Assembly (NCBI GenBank): GCA_013388555.1
Contig: JACAFD010000068.1
Coordinates: 1-64,000 of the forward strand
Direction: 5' to 3'
DNA length: 64,000 nucleotides
Source: Nitrospirota bacterium
GTDB taxonomy: Bacteria; Nitrospirota; Nitrospiria; Nitrospirales; Nitrospiraceae
The notes beneath the pieces were generated by a model. It saw only the letters and a program-made list of their open reading frames with translations. It was not told the origin of the DNA and did no database searches. The position numbers and the translations under genes were made by a program. Numbering within the stretch: the stretch's first letter is position 1; each line of letters opens with the position of its first letter. Positions 61,975 to 64,000 of the stretch are shown here, one piece after another.

Positions 61975-63600
61975 ATGAACTCTGTTCTGTATGTTTTCCT
62001 CCCCTGCAAGAAGGTCTACCCCATTGGCGTGACCTATCTCGCTGATTTTATTCATCGGCGCAAGCCGGATGTGCGGCAGCGTATCCTCGATCTATCCCTC
62101 TTTCCCGACGCGCAACGGAGTCGCGCGGTCCGCGATGCTGCCACTGAGTTCAAGCCGGACCTCGTCTGTTTCTCCTGGCGCGACATTCAGATTTTTTCCC
62201 CGCATGAGGGAGACTCGTCGCTGGAACATGCGTTTAACTTCTACTTTGCGAGCAACCCACTCAAGCGGGTCGTGGCTTCGTTTGCGGGGCTGCAACAGCT
62301 TTACCGCTACTACAGTCATATCCGGGCAGCACTTTCCTATCCCTGGTTGATCGCCAAGGAGTTCCCGAAGGCCCAAATCATGATGGGAGGGGGGGCCTTT
62401 ACCGCCTTTGCCGACCAGCTCATCGAAAAACTCCCGGAGGGTACTATCGGGATTCTTGGGGAAGGTGAAGATGCCATTCTCAAGGTCATTGAAGGCCAGT
62501 CGCTGGAAAAGGAGCGTTATATCATCCGGGAGGGAAAAACCGTTCGAAAGGGCCAGCAAGGGTCGCCGGCCCTCCTTGATGCGCTCACCGTCGACTTGCC
62601 CTACCTGACTTCGATCTTCCCTCAGCATCGGGAATACCTTGGTGAGTCCATCGGGGTTCAGTCGAAGCGAGGTTGCCCCTATGACTGCGCGTTCTGTCTC
62701 TACCCCTACATCGAAGGGAAGAGGGTCCGCTATCGACCACCCTCGATGGTTGTCAAGGACATCTCTCAGCACTATCATCAGTGGGGCGCCAGGCGATTCT
62801 GGTTTACGGATGCCCAGTTCATTACCGGGAAAGAAGCCTACCCCCAATGCACAGAGATCCTTGAACGGATTCTCGCCGAGAAGCTGGAGATCGAGTGGTC
62901 CGGCTATATTAGAACCTCCCTCATCACCCCGGAATTAGCAAAACTCATGGTTCGGTCCGGCGTGGGTGATCTTGAGGTCGCTATTACCTCGGGGTCTCAA
63001 GTGGTGCTGAATGATCTCCACATGGGGTTCAAGCTTGAGAGGCTTTATGATGGCTGTCGCTATCTGGCAGAAGCAGGATTCAAGGGGAAAGTTATCCTGA
63101 ATTACTCGTTGAACAGTCCAAAAGAGACTGAGGAGTCGCTCCTCCAAAGCGTAGAGTCCTACAAGGTGGTTGCGTCGATCCTGGGTGAGGAACGCGTCTT
63201 TCCACTCATGTTCTTTTTGGGAATTCAGCCGAACACAGACCTGGAACAACGGCTGTTAGAAGAGGGGTACCTTTCGGCCGGCTATAACCCTCTGATGCTG
63301 ACTCCCACGAGTATCCGAAAGCTCCTCTATAACCCTGCTCCGCTCAATTCGTTCATCGCTAAGGCCTGCCTTCGGGCCTGGGAACGGAAGGAAGGAAGCA
63401 GAGACCCACGGAAGTGGACGGGATCCCTCTCCCAGGCCCCAACAGAATCAGCCTATGCCGATAAGAATTTGATCAAAGGGATCGAAGGGAACTCTGGACG
63501 CGATGCCCTTCTGTCCCTGGAGGAGATCCTCCGTTCCCGACCCTCCGCTCGCTCCGAAAAGACATCGGGCGAAAAGTCCGTCATCACCCCGGCATCCTAG
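61975..63600 (+). CDS. Radical SAM protein with B12-binding-like N-terminal domain
   Basis: 541 aa. N-terminal Rossmann-like region (about 1-200: GVTYLADFIHRRKPD, MMGGGAFTAFADQLIEKLP...GILGEGEDAI) as in cobalamin-binding B12/radical SAM proteins, but without the DxHxxG motif. Radical SAM core with SKRGCPYDCAFCLYPY (CxxxCxxC) at about 235, then RRFWFTDAQFITGKE and GDLEVAITSGSQ. The C-terminal 60 residues are polar and low-complexity. Follows ubiE; reaction unknown. Confidence 0.8.
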   Translation: MNSVLYVFLPCKKVYPIGVTYLADFIHRRKPDVRQRILDLSLFPDAQRSRAVRDAATEFKPDLVCFSWRDIQIFSPHEGDSSLEHAFNFYFASNPLKRVVASFAGLQQLYRYYSHIRAALSYPWLIAKEFPKAQIMMGGGAFTAFADQLIEKLPEGTIGILGEGEDAILKVIEGQSLEKERYIIREGKTVRKGQQGSPALLDALTVDLPYLTSIFPQHREYLGESIGVQSKRGCPYDCAFCLYPYIEGKRVRYRPPSMVVKDISQHYHQWGARRFWFTDAQFITGKEAYPQCTEILERILAEKLEIEWSGYIRTSLITPELAKLMVRSGVGDLEVAITSGSQVVLNDLHMGFKLERLYDGCRYLAEAGFKGKVILNYSLNSPKETEESLLQSVESYKVVASILGEERVFPLMFFLGIQPNTDLEQRLLEEGYLSAGYNPLMLTPTSIRKLLYNPAPLNSFIAKACLRAWERKEGSRDPRKWTGSLSQAPTESAYADKNLIKGIEGNSGRDALLSLEEILRSRPSARSEKTSGEKSVITPAS

Positions 63601-63757
63601 CGTTGTTCCACCAGCCTCACCGACGCCTTGCATTCGAATTCAGACCGGTGCTAGCATGACCGTTCTTTGAGGCTCTCGAAAGACGTCAACCGTTTGGAAA
63701 TTTTGATAATTACTCTCGTTCGCCCTGGCCTGGATGGCATCTGGAGGAGATCTTTCG

Positions 63758-64000
63758 ATGTATAAGACGATCTATGTCCCGGTCGATAATTCGGACCATT
63801 CCAATACCGCCGTCGACGTCGGAGTCCACTTCGCCAAAGCCTTCGGCTCGAAGATCGTCGGTAGCCATGTCTATGCGGCCAAAATGCATGACAAGCGCTT
63901 CAAACAGATGGAAGCGGGCTTGCCCGAGGAGTACCACGATGAAAAAGAGCTCGACCGGCAGCGTCAAATCCACGATTCGCTGATTACCCGTGGCCTCCAG
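63758..64000 (+). CDS. Universal stress protein (UspA-like), 5' part only
   Basis: First 81 aa before the window ends. MYKTIYVPVDNSDHSNTAVDVGVHFAKAFGSKIVGSHVY matches the UspA N-terminal strand and helix (VPVDNS at the nucleotide-binding position). CTGGAGGAG precedes the ATG. The remainder lies outside the window. Confidence 0.8.
   Translation, partial: MYKTIYVPVDNSDHSNTAVDVGVHFAKAFGSKIVGSHVYAAKMHDKRFKQMEAGLPEEYHDEKELDRQRQIHDSLITRGLQ

Overview
The window looks like a chromosomal segment of a Nitrospira-type nitrite oxidiser (phylum Nitrospirota). This is an inference from the combination of a SmbP-like His-rich protein, VPLPA/PEP-CTERM proteins, a LuxI/LuxR pair, a complete nuo operon with fused nuoCD, and the style of the intergenic repeats. 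No nxr, rRNA or tRNA gene is present to settle it. No CRISPR array was seen.

Layout. 1-3 kb: a GDSL esterase, then small secreted or metal-related proteins (SmbP-like, HMA-like, a His/Cys protein) and an excisionase-type HTH protein. 3.2-8.9 kb: a minus-strand cluster of three VPLPA-CTERM proteins and a chimeric regulator (secretion signal, VPLPA-like transmembrane segment, degenerate receiver, OmpR-type winged helix), interrupted by an IS3-family element. 9-16 kb: a polyamine-synthase-like membrane fusion protein, a decayed vapBC pair, an HTH / outer-membrane protein / lipoprotein operon, and a TlpA thioredoxin between two His/Cys small proteins. 16-20 kb: secA and a RelBE-type module flanked by direct repeats. 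20.2-36.9 kb: a MidA/NDUFAF7-like methyltransferase followed by nuoA-B-CD-E-F-G-H-I-J-K-L-M-N. 37-46 kb: two membrane proteins, a site-2 protease, a deacetylase, a GNAT acetyltransferase, a glyoxalase, dapF (with both catalytic Cys changed to Ser), a four-helix-bundle protein and uvrC. 46-52 kb: a FadL-type porin, luxR and luxI (convergent), a lux-box-like palindrome, and divergently two histidine kinases plus a NarL-type regulator. 52-58 kb: a UPF0114 protein, a HerA-like ATPase, and an apparently acquired actP-DUF485 pair next to a DUF486 remnant. 58-64 kb: a shortened uvrA, a UbiE-like methyltransferase, a radical SAM protein and the start of a universal stress protein.

The most unusual structure is a set of intergenic elements that I call word hairpins. 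Short degenerate tandem words of fixed period (7, 9, 6 or about 15 bases, depending on the family) run in one orientation, then comes a non-repeated spacer, then the reverse-complement words. They occupy nearly every gene junction of the nuo operon and many junctions between 39 and 45 kb. They supply start or stop codons to several genes, and one arm lies in frame inside the HerA-like ATPase gene. Other points of interest are the chimeric VPLPA-anchored transcription factor, the Ser/Ser DapF, the UvrA lacking its insertion domain, and the complex I assembly methyltransferase located directly upstream of nuo.
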